From Faecalibacter rhinopitheci (GTDB taxonomy: Bacteria > Bacteroidota > Bacteroidia > Flavobacteriales > Weeksellaceae): DNA of 64,000 nt. The DNA is taken from NCBI RefSeq assembly GCF_015234135.1, contig NZ_JADGIK010000005.1:124001-188000 (forward strand). The letters run 5' to 3'. Under the pieces are notes generated by a model. The model was given only the letters and a program-made list of their open reading frames with translations. It made no database searches and had not been told where the DNA came from. How positions within the stretch are numbered: position 1 is the first letter of the stretch; each line of letters starts with the position of its first letter. A program made the position numbers and the translations under genes. Positions 8,371 to 20,200 of the stretch are shown piece by piece.

Positions 8371-9870
8371 ATGAAAAAATATACAAATTACATGTTAGTA
8401 GGACTGATGAGTTCTATGACAACATTAGGAGGATTTTACTTATTACAAGATAAAATTTCTAATGGACCATTAGTAACTAACGCCCAAGAAAAAAATGGAG
8501 ATTTTGAATTTGTAGATTATAAAGGAAATTATAACTATAACGCTCCTAACTTTGTTGATGCTGCTAACAAAACTGTAAATACTGTAGTCGCAATCAACAA
8601 TTTTCAAAACCAAACTCAAAAGCAAAGACAAATGGACCCTTTTGAATTTTTCTTTGGTTTTCCTGAGCAAAGACAACAACAGAAACAACAAGAAAATCAG
8701 CCTGTAGGTTCTGGTTCTGGTGTAATTGTATCTGCAGATGGTTACATCGTTACTAACAATCACGTTATAAAAGGTGCCAACAAAATTGAAGTAAAGTTAA
8801 ATAATCAAAAAACATATACAGCAGATTTAATTGGTACAGATCCTAGTACAGATATAGCTTTATTAAAAATTGAAGATAAAGGTTTACCTTATATTAAATT
8901 TATTGATTCTGATATTATAAATGTTGGTGACTGGGTATTAGCTGTAGGGAATCCATTTGGTTTAAACTCTACTGTAACTGCCGGAATTGTTTCTGCCAAA
9001 GGAAGAAGTATTAATTTATTACGACAAAACTCTGATACGCCTATTGAGTCATTTATCCAAACGGATGCTGCCATTAATCCAGGAAACTCTGGAGGAGCTT
9101 TGGTTAATGCAAATGGAGATTTAATCGGTATTAATACAGCGATATCTTCTCCGACAGGTACATATGCAGGATATGGTTTTGCTGTTCCAGCTAATCTAGT
9201 TAAGAAAGTGATAGAAGATATCAAAAAATTTGGATTAGTACAAAGAGGATATTTAGGTGTACAAGGTTTTGATTTATCTGATGACCAAGCTGTAAAAGCT
9301 TTCAACTCTCAGGAAAAGAAAAATGTAAAATCAGGAAAAGGGGTTTATGTTACAAATGTAACTTCTAAAGGTTCTGCAATAGATGCGGGAATTAAAGAAG
9401 GTGACATTATTACCGCTGTAGATGGAAAAACAATTTCTACTTTCTCTAATTTATCATTTATAATTGGTAGTAAACGACCTGGAGATAAAGTCCAAGTAAA
9501 AGTGCTAAGAGATGGTAAGGAAAAGGATTTTACATTAGTATTAAAAGATGCGAAAGGGAATACTTCTACTCGAAGTAAAGCTGAATTATCACCAACAGAA
9601 ATTTTAGGAGCAGATTTTGAGCCATTGACTGAAAAACAAAAAGATAATTTTGGAATAAACTATGGTGTAATGATCAAGAATTTACAACCATCAGGCAAAT
9701 TAGCTGGAGCTGGTGTGCAAGAAGATTTTGTATTATTATCTATTAACGATAAAGAAATAAAATCTGAAGATGATGTTGAAAAAACACTTAAAAATCATAA
9801 AGGTAGAGTCTCAATAAAATTCGTTGACTATTACGGACGCGTATATACGAAAGGATTTACAATGGAATAA
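8371..9870 (+). CDS. HtrA/Deg-type periplasmic serine protease
   Basis: 499 residues. An N-terminal hydrophobic segment (about 8-25) is followed by a trypsin-like domain with the triad His131 (TNNHVIKG), Asp161 (STDIALLKI) and Ser240 (INPGNSGGAL). There are two PDZ domains (about 290-390 and 410-495). A Gln-rich loop at about 98-110 precedes the GSGSGVIV strand. The family degrades or refolds damaged envelope proteins. It has its own consensus promoter (8292-8324) and terminator (9901-9937), so it is monocistronic. DegP, DegQ and DegS cannot be told apart here, although two PDZ domains argue for a DegP/Q type. Confidence 0.95.
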   Translation: MKKYTNYMLVGLMSSMTTLGGFYLLQDKISNGPLVTNAQEKNGDFEFVDYKGNYNYNAPNFVDAANKTVNTVVAINNFQNQTQKQRQMDPFEFFFGFPEQRQQQKQQENQPVGSGSGVIVSADGYIVTNNHVIKGANKIEVKLNNQKTYTADLIGTDPSTDIALLKIEDKGLPYIKFIDSDIINVGDWVLAVGNPFGLNSTVTAGIVSAKGRSINLLRQNSDTPIESFIQTDAAINPGNSGGALVNANGDLIGINTAISSPTGTYAGYGFAVPANLVKKVIEDIKKFGLVQRGYLGVQGFDLSDDQAVKAFNSQEKKNVKSGKGVYVTNVTSKGSAIDAGIKEGDIITAVDGKTISTFSNLSFIIGSKRPGDKVQVKVLRDGKEKDFTLVLKDAKGNTSTRSKAELSPTEILGADFEPLTEKQKDNFGINYGVMIKNLQPSGKLAGAGVQEDFVLLSINDKEIKSEDDVEKTLKNHKGRVSIKFVDYYGRVYTKGFTME

Positions 9871-9900
9871 TTTCATTTTATTTATCTATTCAAATTAAAA

Positions 9901-9937
9901 TAAGGACAATTGAATACTCAATTGTCCTTATTTTTTT
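9901..9937 (+). terminator. intrinsic terminator after the Deg-type protease
   Basis: Perfect 13-bp stem TAAGGACAATTGA/TCAATTGTCCTTA (9901-9913 with 9918-9930), 4-nt loop, T-run 9931-9937. Confidence 0.93.
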
Positions 9938-9995
9938 AAGTTACTTAAATTTATACTTATTAATTTTTTAATGTTTTAAATTGTAATTTTACATC

Positions 9996-10478
9996 ATGAA
10001 AAAAATAATAGCATTATTTATATTTTTATGCGCTTTTAATTTACAAGCACAACAGAAAACAACACCATATTTTGTACTAAATGCAGGATATGAATATTGG
10101 AACGGGAATTACGGTAAACTAGGTACAGATTTATATCTTGTCCAAAGAAATGATAATATTATTTCTATGAATGCAAATGTAAATTTAGGATATATGAGAA
10201 ATGAATTCAGAGCTATTCCAGAAATTGGTATTGGATATTTATTCAATTTCAGAAATAATTTGGGAAATCCATACTCAAGCAATATGAATTCAGCCTTTTA
10301 TGTCGCTAGAGCTGATATATCGCCATGGACAATAACTCCGAAAATAGGAATTACTGTTTTAGGATTACTCGAATTTAATGCAGGTTATGCTTTTGAATTC
10401 AGAGAATATAAAAACTTTAAAGATATGAATGGTTTTAGAACTGGGTTTACCGTACACTTACCTACTCAACTTTTTTAG
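9996..10478 (+). CDS. hypothetical secreted/outer-membrane protein
   Basis: 160 residues with a clear signal peptide (MKKIIALFIFLCAFNLQAQQ). The mature part is rich in alternating Tyr/Phe/Gly strands (YFVLNAGYEYWNGNYG, FEFREYKNFKDMNGFRTGF), which resembles a small outer-membrane beta-barrel. I cannot assign a family. Its last 17 nt overlap the 3' end of the opposite-strand gene ending at 10462, so the two are convergent with no terminator between them. Confidence 0.65.
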   Translation: MKKIIALFIFLCAFNLQAQQKTTPYFVLNAGYEYWNGNYGKLGTDLYLVQRNDNIISMNANVNLGYMRNEFRAIPEIGIGYLFNFRNNLGNPYSSNMNSAFYVARADISPWTITPKIGITVLGLLEFNAGYAFEFREYKNFKDMNGFRTGFTVHLPTQLF

Positions 10479-10965
10479 ATTTTTTGTAAATCTTTTTAAG
10501 AGTTTTTAAATGAGAATATAGTTCGGATGTAGAAGCATTTTCATCAATAGCATTAAAGAAAAACATTCCCTTCTCTACATAAAATAGCATAGATTTTTCA
10601 TGATCTACTATTTTAAAAGCATTAGTTATACCATTAATTTTATTTTCTACCCAAGAAATTTTACAATTATCAAAACTAAAAGTGTGTGTTTCGTTTCCTA
10701 ACACATCTTCAAAATGCAATTCATTTTCTTCAACATATAGAATACCACTTCCCTGAAAAGTTTTCATTTTTAAAAATCTACCTTGTGGCTTACCTATATT
10801 ATATCTTACAACCCATTTATTATCAATAGATGATGGTAGGGATTTAAATATTTCTAATGCACTTTTTTCTCTCACTTTTGCATCAGATATAGCAACCATA
10901 AAGAAAATTCCACAGAACAAAATAAAAATCACGAAAATTAAAAGTAATGAGATAAAAGCGGCCAT
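10462..10965 (-). CDS. hypothetical single-pass membrane protein
   Basis: 167 residues. One N-terminal transmembrane segment (about 4-24, ISLLLIFVIFILFCGIFFMVA) is followed by a soluble domain of mixed strand/helix character that I do not recognise, ending in a basic tail (KTLKKIYKKSKKVE). The gene overlaps the convergent gene ending at 10478 by 17 nt. A bidirectional terminator (10998-11031) isolates it from the upstream E2 gene. Confidence 0.6.
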   Translation of the reverse strand: MAAFISLLLIFVIFILFCGIFFMVAISDAKVREKSALEIFKSLPSSIDNKWVVRYNIGKPQGRFLKMKTFQGSGILYVEENELHFEDVLGNETHTFSFDNCKISWVENKINGITNAFKIVDHEKSMLFYVEKGMFFFNAIDENASTSELYSHLKTLKKIYKKSKKVE

Positions 10966-10997
10966 AGTATAATATTTATTTTGTGAATTAAAGGTAT

Positions 10998-11031
10998 AAA
11001 AAAACCTTTGATAATAATCAAAGGTTTTTTT
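10998..11031. terminator. bidirectional terminator downstream of E2 gene
   Basis: Stem CCTTTGAT/ATCAAAGG (11005-11012 with 11017-11024), loop AATA, flanked by seven A and seven T. On the minus strand it ends the transcript of the dehydrogenase E2 gene. Confidence 0.9.
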
Positions 11032-11046
11032 AAATTTTATGCGATA

Positions 11047-12360
11047 TTATATACTTGTATTAATATCAAAAGCTTCTAAATATTCTGCTACGCGTTTTAC
11101 AAACATTCCTCCTAAAGCACCATCCACAACTCTATGATCATAAGCATGTGATAAGTACATTTTATGGCGAATACCAATTACATCACCAGTTGGAGTTTCA
11201 ATTACCGCAGGTTTCTTTACAATTGCTCCTACAGCTAAAATTGCAACTTGTGGTTGAGGTATAATTGGTGTTCCTAAAACATTTCCAAATGTCCCGATAT
11301 TAGTTATAGTATAAGTACCTCCTTGGATATCTGTTGGTTTTAATTTATTATTACGAGAACGCACAGCTAAATCATTAACTTGCTTTGCTAACCCTGCTAA
11401 ATTAAATTGATCAGCATTTTTAATTACAGGAACTATTAAATTACCTGATGGTAAAGCCGCCGCCATACCTATATTAATATTTTTCTTCTTGATGATTTTA
11501 TCTCCGTCAACTGAAACATTAATCATTGGGAAATCTTGTATAGCTCTAGTAACAGCATCAATGAAAATTGGCATATAAGTTATTTTATCCCCATGCTTTT
11601 TTTCGAAATCCTTTTTATTTTTTTCTCTCCAAAGTACAATATTAGTAACATCGACTTCAACAAACGAAGTAACGTGCGGAGCAACTTGTTTAGCAGAGAC
11701 CATATTTTGCGCAATTAATTTACGCATACGATCCATCTCTATGATTTCATCTTCTCCACTGCTAATTGTAGTAGGTTTAGATACAATTGTAGAAGGCTCA
11801 ATATTCTGTTTTTGTTCTACCGCTATTTTTTCTGAAGTTAGTACAGGTTTAGAAGATCTATTATCTTTATATTTTAATATATCTTCCTTAGTTACTCTAC
11901 CCATAGCTCCACTACCAATAAGATTATCTAACTCAGCATCAGAAATACCTTCTTCTTTTGCAATAGACCTAACTAAAGGCGAATAAAATTTTTCTGATTT
12001 AAAATTATCATCAGATGATAAAGATTCTTTAACGGTATCTATTTCTTTCTGAATTTCTTTTACGGCCTCCAAATCTTCCTCTGGCTGTATATTTGCTGAT
12101 ATTTCGTTAGTTGCAATACCATCAACAGATAATATAGCTATCGCCTCTCCAACTTTTGCAATCCCATCTATTGGTACTAAAATTTCTTTCAAAATTCCTG
12201 CGACTGGAGATGGAACATCAGAATCTACTTTATCAGTTGCAATTTCTACAACTGACTCATCTTCTGAGATTGAATCACCAATATTTTTTAACCAATTGGT
12301 TACTGTAGCTTCCATGACACCTTCACCCATCGAAGGTAAAATTAATTTATAGTCAGACAT
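11047..12360 (-). CDS. 2-oxo acid dehydrogenase E2 (dihydrolipoyl acyltransferase), probably branched-chain type
   Basis: 437 residues with the classical E2 layout. A lipoyl domain occupies about 1-77, with lipoyl-lysine Lys44 in EIATDKVDSDVP. A charged linker and a peripheral subunit-binding domain follow (about 125-165, SPLVRSIAKEEGISDAEL). The catalytic chloramphenicol-acetyltransferase-like domain is about 208-437, with His409 and Asp413 in DHRVVDGALGG. It transfers the acyl group to CoA in the cytoplasmic complex. The only E1 in the window is the fused alpha/beta E1 at 37.3-39.7 kb; in Bacteroidota such fused E1s normally pair with this type of E2 in branched-chain keto-acid oxidation. 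It has its own promoter and terminator. Confidence 0.9.
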   Translation of the reverse strand: MSDYKLILPSMGEGVMEATVTNWLKNIGDSISEDESVVEIATDKVDSDVPSPVAGILKEILVPIDGIAKVGEAIAILSVDGIATNEISANIQPEEDLEAVKEIQKEIDTVKESLSSDDNFKSEKFYSPLVRSIAKEEGISDAELDNLIGSGAMGRVTKEDILKYKDNRSSKPVLTSEKIAVEQKQNIEPSTIVSKPTTISSGEDEIIEMDRMRKLIAQNMVSAKQVAPHVTSFVEVDVTNIVLWREKNKKDFEKKHGDKITYMPIFIDAVTRAIQDFPMINVSVDGDKIIKKKNINIGMAAALPSGNLIVPVIKNADQFNLAGLAKQVNDLAVRSRNNKLKPTDIQGGTYTITNIGTFGNVLGTPIIPQPQVAILAVGAIVKKPAVIETPTGDVIGIRHKMYLSHAYDHRVVDGALGGMFVKRVAEYLEAFDINTSI

Positions 12361-12382
12361 ATAGAGTTTTTTGCTTGATATA

Positions 12383-12412
12383 CAAATCTAATCAATTTTT
12401 TAAATTGTCAAA
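12383..12412 (-). promoter_or_regulatory. Bacteroidota-type promoter of the E2 gene
   Basis: On the minus strand, TTTG (12412-12409) is followed after 18 nt by TAGATTTG (12390-12383). The start codon is at 12360. Confidence 0.7.
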
Positions 12413-12541
12413 CATATCATTAAAAATAAATTAGACTCTAAATTATGGATATAATAATTTTAACAATTGTATAATCACTATTTTATAAATATTTATTATA
12501 AATATCCGTGATAATTATCAATCTCATAATATGATAATAAG

Positions 12542-12574
12542 AAAAAGCCGTTGGATATAATCCAACGGCTTTTA
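12542..12574 (-). terminator. intrinsic terminator of the rpo operon
   Basis: Stem of about 14 bp (12542-12556 with 12560-12574, core AGCCGTTGGAT/ATCCAACGGCT), 3-nt loop, with a T-run on the minus strand. It lies 20 nt beyond the DUF3467 stop codon and so ends the rplK-rpoC transcript. The 12413-12541 spacer is AT-rich and shows nothing else. Confidence 0.9.
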
Positions 12575-12594
12575 TTTGTAAGAAACTTAATTAA

Positions 12595-12885
12595 TTAAGC
12601 TTCGTAGTTTGCTGTTCCGTTTTGTTGAGGTTGTTTAATCTCACCAAAAGTTTTTTCGAATGTAGCTACGTTTTCTGCTAATGAACCAGCTAATTGCTTA
12701 GCTTGTAAAGGAGATAAGATAATACGTGATTTTACGCTTGGTCTTGCACCTGGCATAAATTGTACGAAATCTACAACGAACTCAGATGCTGAGTGGTTGA
12801 TGATTGCTCCTGTTGCATAAACACCTTGAGCTACTAATTCGTTTAACTCAATGTTTAATCCTTCGTTTTGTTGATTTTCTGACAT
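12595..12885 (-). CDS. DUF3467 protein, coupled to rpoC
   Basis: 96 residues with the DUF3467 pattern (GVYATGAIINHSASEFVVDF, then PSVKSRIILSPLQAKQLAGSL). The function is not established. In Bacteroidota this gene is commonly the last of the rpoBC operon, as here. Its ATG overlaps the rpoC TAA by one base (TAATG), which indicates translational coupling and suggests a link to RNA polymerase or transcription. There is no signal peptide or membrane segment. A terminator follows. Confidence 0.85.
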   Translation of the reverse strand: MSENQQNEGLNIELNELVAQGVYATGAIINHSASEFVVDFVQFMPGARPSVKSRIILSPLQAKQLAGSLAENVATFEKTFGEIKQPQQNGTANYEA

Positions 12886-15800
12886 TATAATTCTTGTTTT
12901 GCGTTTATTAATTCTTCGTATTCTCGGTTGGATCCTACGATGATATCTTGGTATTCTTGAAGACCTGTTCCAGCTGGAATTAGGTGACCAACAATTACAT
13001 TTTCTTTTAATCCTTTTAAGTGATCTACTTTACCAGCAACTGCAGCTTCGTTTAAGACTTTAGTTGTTTCCTGGAATGATGCCGCAGACATAAATGATTT
13101 AGTTTGTAACGATGCTCTTGTAATACCTTGTAAAACTGCTTCTGCAGTTGCAGGCATTGCTTCGCGTGCTATAACTAAAGTTTTATCTTCACGTTTTAAC
13201 TTAGAGTTTTCATCACGTAATTCTCTTGCTGAAATGATTTGTCCTGGTTTCAATGTATCAGATTCACCTGAATCTTCAACTACTTTCATACCAAATAAAC
13301 GGTCGTTTTCTGCCATGAAATCGTCTTTATGCTCTAAGCTATCTTCTAAGAAACGAGTATCTCCAGAATCAACAATTCTTACTTTACGTAACATCTGACG
13401 AACAATAATTTCAAAGTGTTTGTCATCAATTTTTACCCCTTGTAAACGGTATACATCTTGAATTTCATTTACTAAGTACTCTTGAACCGCTGTAGGTCCT
13501 AAGATTTTTAAGATATCTTCTGGTGTTGTTGCACCATCTGATAACGGTTCACCTGCACGAATAAAGTCATTTTCTTGAACTAAAATTTGTGCTGATAATT
13601 TTACTAAGTAACGACGAATTTCACCGTTTTTAGATTCAATAATGATCTCACGGTTACCACGTTTAATTTTACCAAAAGATACAACTCCATCCATCTCACA
13701 AACTACTGCTGGATTTGATGGGTTACGTGCTTCTAATAATTCTGTAATACGTGGTAAACCTCCTGTAATATCTCCAGATTTTGCAGATTTACGAGGGATT
13801 TTAACTAAAACTTTACCAGCTTTAATTTTATCACCATCATTAACCATTAAATGGGCACCCACAGGTAAGTTATATGTTTTCTCTTCTCCATCCGAAGTGA
13901 TTACACGTAAACCTGGAACTAACTTCTTGTTACGAGAATCAGAGATAACTTTCTCTTGGAATCCAGTTTGCTCATCAATCTCAATTTGGAAAGTAACCCC
14001 TTGTTCTAGTTGTTCGTATTCGATTCTACCTGTAGATTCAGCAACTATTACACCATTATAAGGATCCCAGTTTCCAATTTCTTGACCTTTTTCAACTTTA
14101 GTTCCGTTATCAACTAATAAAATTGTACCGTAAGCGATATTTGTTGTTTGACGAACATTACCTAACTCATCAATCAATTTCATCTCAGTTGAACGAGAGA
14201 CTACAATATCAACAACATTACCTTCTGCATCTTCCGATTGAACAGTACGTAAATCATCAAATTCTAAGAAACCATCTGCTTTAGCTAATAAAGAGTTTTG
14301 CTCAGAAACGTTTCCGGCAGTACCCCCTACGTGGAAAGTACGTAATGTTAACTGTGTACCTGGCTCACCAATAGATTGTGCAGCAACTACACCTACAGAT
14401 TCACCTTTTTGTACTCCATGACCTGTTGCCAAGTTACGACCATAACATTTAGCACAAATTCCTGTTTTAGCTTCACATGTTAAAGGAGAACGAACTTCTA
14501 CAACCTCGATTCCAGAATCTTCGATTGCATCCGCAATTTCTTCAACGATAATTTCACCCGCAGAAACAATTAATTCGTTTGTATCAGGATTTACTACATC
14601 TACTAAAGAAGTACGTCCTAAAACGCGAGAAGATAAACTTTCAATAGTTTCCTCTTTTTTCTTAAGTGCAGTAACTTCTAAACCTCTTAAAGTTCCACAA
14701 TCTTTGTGCATTACGATAACGTCTTGCGCAACATCAACTAAACGACGAGTTAAGTAACCAGCATCGGCAGTTTTTAGGGCAGTATCGGCAAGACCTTTAC
14801 GTGCACCGTGCGAAGAAATAAAGTATTCTAAGATCGTTAATCCTTCACGGAAGTTAGACATAATTGGGTTTTCAATGATATCCCCTCCTGAAGAACCTGC
14901 CTTCTGAGGTTTTGCCATTAAACCACGCATACCAGATAACTGACGAATTTGCTCTTTAGATCCACGTGCTCCAGAATCAAGCATCATAAATACTGAGTTA
15001 AATCCTTGTTGATCTTCTGTCATACGTTTCATTACAATTTCCGTTAAAGTTGCATTGGTAGTTGTCCAAACATCAATTACTTGGTTGTAACGTTCGTTAT
15101 TTGTAATAAGACCCATGTTATAGTTCATCTTAATATTCTCTACTTGAGAAATTGCGTTAGCTATAAGGTCTTTTTTCTGTTCTGGGATAAGGATATCACC
15201 TAAAGAGAATGATAAACCACCTTCAAAGGCATTACGGTATCCTAACTCTTTCATGTCGTCAAGGAACGCAGCCGTTGTAGGGAAATCAGTAATCTTGATG
15301 ATTTTGTTGATAATAGTACGTAACGATTTTTTCGTTAATACTTCATTGATGAAACCTACTTGTTTAGGAACGATTTGGTTAAATAACACACGTCCAACAG
15401 AAGTTTCGATCATTTGATTTTCAACTAATTCTTCTCCAACACGGATAGTACCTTTTACACGAATTGGCGCATTTAAATCAACTGCTTTTTCGTTGTAAGC
15501 GATTTGTACTTCTTCGTCAGAATAGAATGTTAATCCTTCACCTTTTACTGTAAATTGGTGGTCAGTACGACGAATTTTCGTCATGTAGTACAGACCTAAA
15601 ACCATATCCTGAGATGGTACAGTAATCGGAGATCCATTTGCTGGATTTAAGATATTTTGAGAAGCTAACATTAATAATTGTGCTTCTAAAACAGCTTCTG
15701 GTCCTAATGGTAAGTGAACGGCCATCTGGTCACCATCGAAATCGGCATTAAAGGCAGTACACACTAATGGGTGTAAACGAATCGCTTTACCTTCAATTAA

Positions 15801-17162
15801 TTTCGGTTGGAATGCTTGGATACCTAAACGGTGTAACGTTGGGGCACGGTTTAATAAAACTGGGTGACCTTTAATTACATTTTCTAAAATATCCCAAACA
15901 ACTGGCTCTTTTCTATCGATAATTTTCTTAGCCGATTTAACTGTCTTAACAATTCCACGCTCGATTAATTTACGAACAACGAATGGTTTATACAATTCAG
16001 CAGCCATATCTTTAGGTAAACCACATTCATGTAATTTTAAAGTCGGGCCAACAACAATTACAGAACGAGCAGAATAATCCACACGTTTCCCTAATAAGTT
16101 TTGACGGAAACGACCTTGTTTACCTTTTAATGAGTCAGATAATGATTTTAACGGACGGTTACCATCAGCTTTAACAGCAGATGCTTTACGTGTATTATCG
16201 AATAATGAATCAACTGCCTCTTGTAACATACGTTTCTCATTACGTAAGATTACCTCTGGCGCTTTGATTTCCATTAATCGTTTTAAACGATTGTTACGGA
16301 TAATTACACGACGGTATAAATCATTTAAATCTGAAGTTGCAAAACGACCTCCATCTAATGGAACTAATGGACGTAATTCTGGTGGAATAACCGGAATAAC
16401 GCGCATTACCATCCATTCTGGGCGGTTTACGTGATGCATATTTGATTCACGTAACGACTCAACAACTTGTAAACGCTTTAACGCTTCGGTACGACGTTGT
16501 TTTGAAGTTTCGTGGTGTGCTTTATGTCTAAGCTCATAAGATAACTCATCTAAATTAACTCTAGATAATAAATCTTCTAAAGCTTCAGCTCCCATTTTCG
16601 CAACGAATTTGTTAGGATCTGTATCTTCTAAATATTGATTTTCAATCGGAAGAGTTTCTAAGATATCTAGGTACTCTTCTTCTGATAAGAAATCTAATTT
16701 ATTTAATTCTTCCCCTTCTAAACCTTTTGCAATACCTGGTTGAATCACTACGTATCTTTCGTAGTAAATTACCATATCTAATTTCTTAGAAGGTAATCCT
16801 AAGATGTAACCAATTTTATTAGGAAGTGAACGGAAATACCAAATGTGTGCAATTGGCACAACTAAGTTGATGTGTCCAATACGCTCACGACGAACTTTCT
16901 TTTCTGTAACTTCAACCCCACAACGGTCACAAACGATACCTTTATAACGGATTCTTTTATATTTTCCGCAGGCACATTCGTAATCTTTTACAGGTCCAAA
17001 GATACGCTCACAGAATAACCCGTCACGCTCTGGTTTGTGCGTTCTATAGTTAATCGTTTCAGGTTTTAAAACTTCACCTTTAGATTCTTGAAGAATCGAT
17101 TCTGGAGAAGCTAACCCGATACGAATTTTTGAGAATTGACTTGTTTTATTTTTTGTTGACAT
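12885..17162 (-). CDS. rpoC: DNA-directed RNA polymerase beta' subunit
   Basis: 1425 residues. It carries the absolutely conserved NADFDGDQM motif that binds the catalytic magnesium and the N-terminal zinc site ([20 protein letters not shown]). It also has the second Cys cluster in [15 protein letters not shown] and the trigger-loop region ([16 protein letters not shown]). Length is typical for Bacteroidota. It starts 61 nt after rpoB, and its stop overlaps the start of the DUF3467 gene. Confidence 0.99.
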   Translation of the reverse strand: MSTKNKTSQFSKIRIGLASPESILQESKGEVLKPETINYRTHKPERDGLFCERIFGPVKDYECACGKYKRIRYKGIVCDRCGVEVTEKKVRRERIGHINLVVPIAHIWYFRSLPNKIGYILGLPSKKLDMVIYYERYVVIQPGIAKGLEGEELNKLDFLSEEEYLDILETLPIENQYLEDTDPNKFVAKMGAEALEDLLSRVNLDELSYELRHKAHHETSKQRRTEALKRLQVVESLRESNMHHVNRPEWMVMRVIPVIPPELRPLVPLDGGRFATSDLNDLYRRVIIRNNRLKRLMEIKAPEVILRNEKRMLQEAVDSLFDNTRKASAVKADGNRPLKSLSDSLKGKQGRFRQNLLGKRVDYSARSVIVVGPTLKLHECGLPKDMAAELYKPFVVRKLIERGIVKTVKSAKKIIDRKEPVVWDILENVIKGHPVLLNRAPTLHRLGIQAFQPKLIEGKAIRLHPLVCTAFNADFDGDQMAVHLPLGPEAVLEAQLLMLASQNILNPANGSPITVPSQDMVLGLYYMTKIRRTDHQFTVKGEGLTFYSDEEVQIAYNEKAVDLNAPIRVKGTIRVGEELVENQMIETSVGRVLFNQIVPKQVGFINEVLTKKSLRTIINKIIKITDFPTTAAFLDDMKELGYRNAFEGGLSFSLGDILIPEQKKDLIANAISQVENIKMNYNMGLITNNERYNQVIDVWTTTNATLTEIVMKRMTEDQQGFNSVFMMLDSGARGSKEQIRQLSGMRGLMAKPQKAGSSGGDIIENPIMSNFREGLTILEYFISSHGARKGLADTALKTADAGYLTRRLVDVAQDVIVMHKDCGTLRGLEVTALKKKEETIESLSSRVLGRTSLVDVVNPDTNELIVSAGEIIVEEIADAIEDSGIEVVEVRSPLTCEAKTGICAKCYGRNLATGHGVQKGESVGVVAAQSIGEPGTQLTLRTFHVGGTAGNVSEQNSLLAKADGFLEFDDLRTVQSEDAEGNVVDIVVSRSTEMKLIDELGNVRQTTNIAYGTILLVDNGTKVEKGQEIGNWDPYNGVIVAESTGRIEYEQLEQGVTFQIEIDEQTGFQEKVISDSRNKKLVPGLRVITSDGEEKTYNLPVGAHLMVNDGDKIKAGKVLVKIPRKSAKSGDITGGLPRITELLEARNPSNPAVVCEMDGVVSFGKIKRGNREIIIESKNGEIRRYLVKLSAQILVQENDFIRAGEPLSDGATTPEDILKILGPTAVQEYLVNEIQDVYRLQGVKIDDKHFEIIVRQMLRKVRIVDSGDTRFLEDSLEHKDDFMAENDRLFGMKVVEDSGESDTLKPGQIISARELRDENSKLKREDKTLVIAREAMPATAEAVLQGITRASLQTKSFMSAASFQETTKVLNEAAVAGKVDHLKGLKENVIVGHLIPAGTGLQEYQDIIVGSNREYEELINAKQEL

Positions 17163-17223
17163 ATAGAAATGTATCTAACAATTATATTATAGTAACGAAA
17201 AAGGAGAATAATAGGTTGCCCTA

Positions 17224-20200
17224 TTATTCTTCTAAGTTTATGTCTAATCCAAGACCTTGTAACTCATGTAACAATACGTTAAATGATTCTGGAATACCAG
17301 GTTCTGGCATTGGCTCTCCTTTTACGATTGCTTCGTAAGTTTTAGCACGTCCGATTACGTCATCCGATTTTACAGTTAAGATTTCACGAAGGATATTAGC
17401 AGCACCAAATGCTTCTAATGCCCATACCTCCATCTCTCCAAAACGCTGACCTCCGAATTGTGCCTTACCTCCTAATGGTTGTTGAGTAATTAATGAGTAT
17501 GGTCCGATAGAACGCGCGTGCATTTTATCATCTACCATGTGTCCTAATTTCAACATGTAAATTACACCAACAGTTGCTTTTTGAGCAAAACGCTCTCCTG
17601 TGTTACCGTCATATAAGTACGTAGTACCAAAACGTGGTAATCCAGCTTCTTCTGTTAATTCATCAATTTGTTCAGCTGATGCACCATCGAAGATTGGAGT
17701 AGCGAATTTACGTCCTAATTTCATACCTGCCCATCCTAATACTGTCTCATAAATCTGACCAATATTCATACGAGAAGGTACCCCTAATGGGTTAAGTACG
17801 ATATTTACTGGTGTTCCGTCTTCTAAGAAAGGCATATCTTCATCACGAACGATACGAGCAACAATACCTTTGTTACCGTGACGTCCAGCCATTTTATCCC
17901 CAACTTTTAATTTACGTTTCTTAGCGATGTAAATTTTCGCTAATTTAACAATACCTGCAGGTAATTCATCCCCTACAGAAATTGTGAAACGTTCACGGTT
18001 TAATGCACCTTGTAAGTCGTTGTACTTAATTTTATAGTTGTGTAATAACTCTTTTACTAATTCGTTCTTATCATCATCAGTTGTCCATAATGTTTCATGG
18101 CCTGTTAAGTTTAAGAATTCATCAACGCTAGATAATATTTTTTGTGTGTATTTAACTCCTTTCTTGATTACTTCCTCATTTAAGTCATTGTATACACCTT
18201 GAGAAGTTTTTCCGTTTAATAAAACGTATAATTTCTCTAGTAAAATATCTCTTAATTCATTGAATTTAACATCAAATTCTGCTTCGATGCTATCAACAAT
18301 TGCTTTATCTTGAGAGCGTTTACGTTTATCTTTAATACTACGCGAGAATAATTTTTTCTCGATAACAACACCACGTAATGATGGAGACGCTTTTAATGAA
18401 GCATCTTTTACATCACCAGCCTTGTCACCAAAGATCGCACGTAATAATTTTTCTTCTGGAGTTGGATCAGATTCTCCTTTTGGAGTAATTTTACCAATTA
18501 AGATATCACCAGGTTTAACTTCTGCTCCAATACGGATCATACCGTTTTCATCTAAGTCTTTAGTAGCCTCTTCAGAAACGTTAGGAATATCAGAAGTTAA
18601 TTCTTCCATACCTAATTTAGTATCACGTACATCTAATGAATATTCATCGATGTGGATAGATGTAAACCAATCTTCACGTACTGCTTTTTCAGAAATTACA
18701 ATGGCATCCTCAAAGTTGTACCCTTGCCATGGCATGAAGGCAACAACCATGTTACGACCAATTGCTAATTCCCCTCCTTCAGTTGCGTATCCTTCAGTTA
18801 AAACTTGACCTTTCTCTACACGTTCTCCAACCTTAACGATTGGTTTTAATGTAATAGTTGTACCTTGATTCGTTTTACGGAATTTAGTTAAATTATAAGT
18901 TTTTTCAGCAATATCAAAACTTACTAATTCTTCGTCTTCTGAACGATCATATTTTACAACAATTTTATTTGCATCTACGTAAGTTACTACACCTTCGCGT
19001 TCAGCATTGTTTAAAATACGAGAATCTTTTGCAACTTGTTTTTCTAATCCTGTACCTACGATAGGTGCCTGTGGTTGTAATAATGGAACTGCTTGACGCA
19101 TCATGTTAGATCCCATTAATGCACGGTTGGCATCATCATGTTCTAAGAAAGGAATTAACGAAGCTGAAATTGATGCAATCTGATTTGGAGCTACATCCAT
19201 TAAATCTACTTCAGATGGAGCTACAACTGGATAATCACTATCTTCACGTGCTGTAACACGCTCAGTTAAAATTTGACCATTTTCAGCAATATCAACGTTT
19301 GCTTGTGCAATAACTTTTTCTTCTTCCTCTTCAGCAGATAAATAAATTGGAGCTGAATCTAAATCAACTACACCATTTTCTACTTTGTGGTAAGGAGTTT
19401 CAATGAAACCTAAGTTATTAACTTTTGCAAATACACATAATGAAGATATCAAACCAATGTTTGGTCCCTCAGGAGTTTCAATAGGACATAGACGACCATA
19501 GTGAGTATGGTGAACGTCACGTACTTCGAAACCAGCTCTCTCACGAGATAAACCTCCAGGTCCTAAGGCTGATAAACGACGTTTGTGTGTAATCTCAGAT
19601 AATGGATTCGTTTGGTCCATGAACTGAGATAATTGGTTCGTACCAAAGAAAGAGTTGATAACAGATGATAATGTTTTTGCATTGATCAAATCAATTGGCG
19701 TAAACACCTCATTGTCACGAACATTCATTCTTTCGCGGATGGTTCTAGCCATACGAGCTAAACCTACTCCAAATTGAGAAGCCATTTGCTCACCAACTGT
19801 ACGAACACGACGGTTTGATAAGTGGTCGATATCATCCACCTCTGCTTTAGAGTTGATTAATTCGATCAAGTATTTAATGATAGAGATAATATCTTCTTTC
19901 GTTAAAACTTGAATTTCGTCCGCTATATTTAAACCTAGTTTTTTATTTAATCTGTAACGACCTACTTCACCTAATGAATAACGTTGATCAGAGAAAAATA
20001 ATTTATCAATGATTCCACGTGCTGTTTCCTCATCTGGTGGCTCAGCATTACGTAATTGTCTATAGATATACTCTACTGCTTCTTTTTCAGTATTAGTAGG
20101 GTCTTTTTGTAAAGTATTATGAATAATACTATAATCGGCAGAATTAATATCTTCCTTGTGTAATAAGATTGTTTTAACCCCAGAATCTACGATTTGATCA

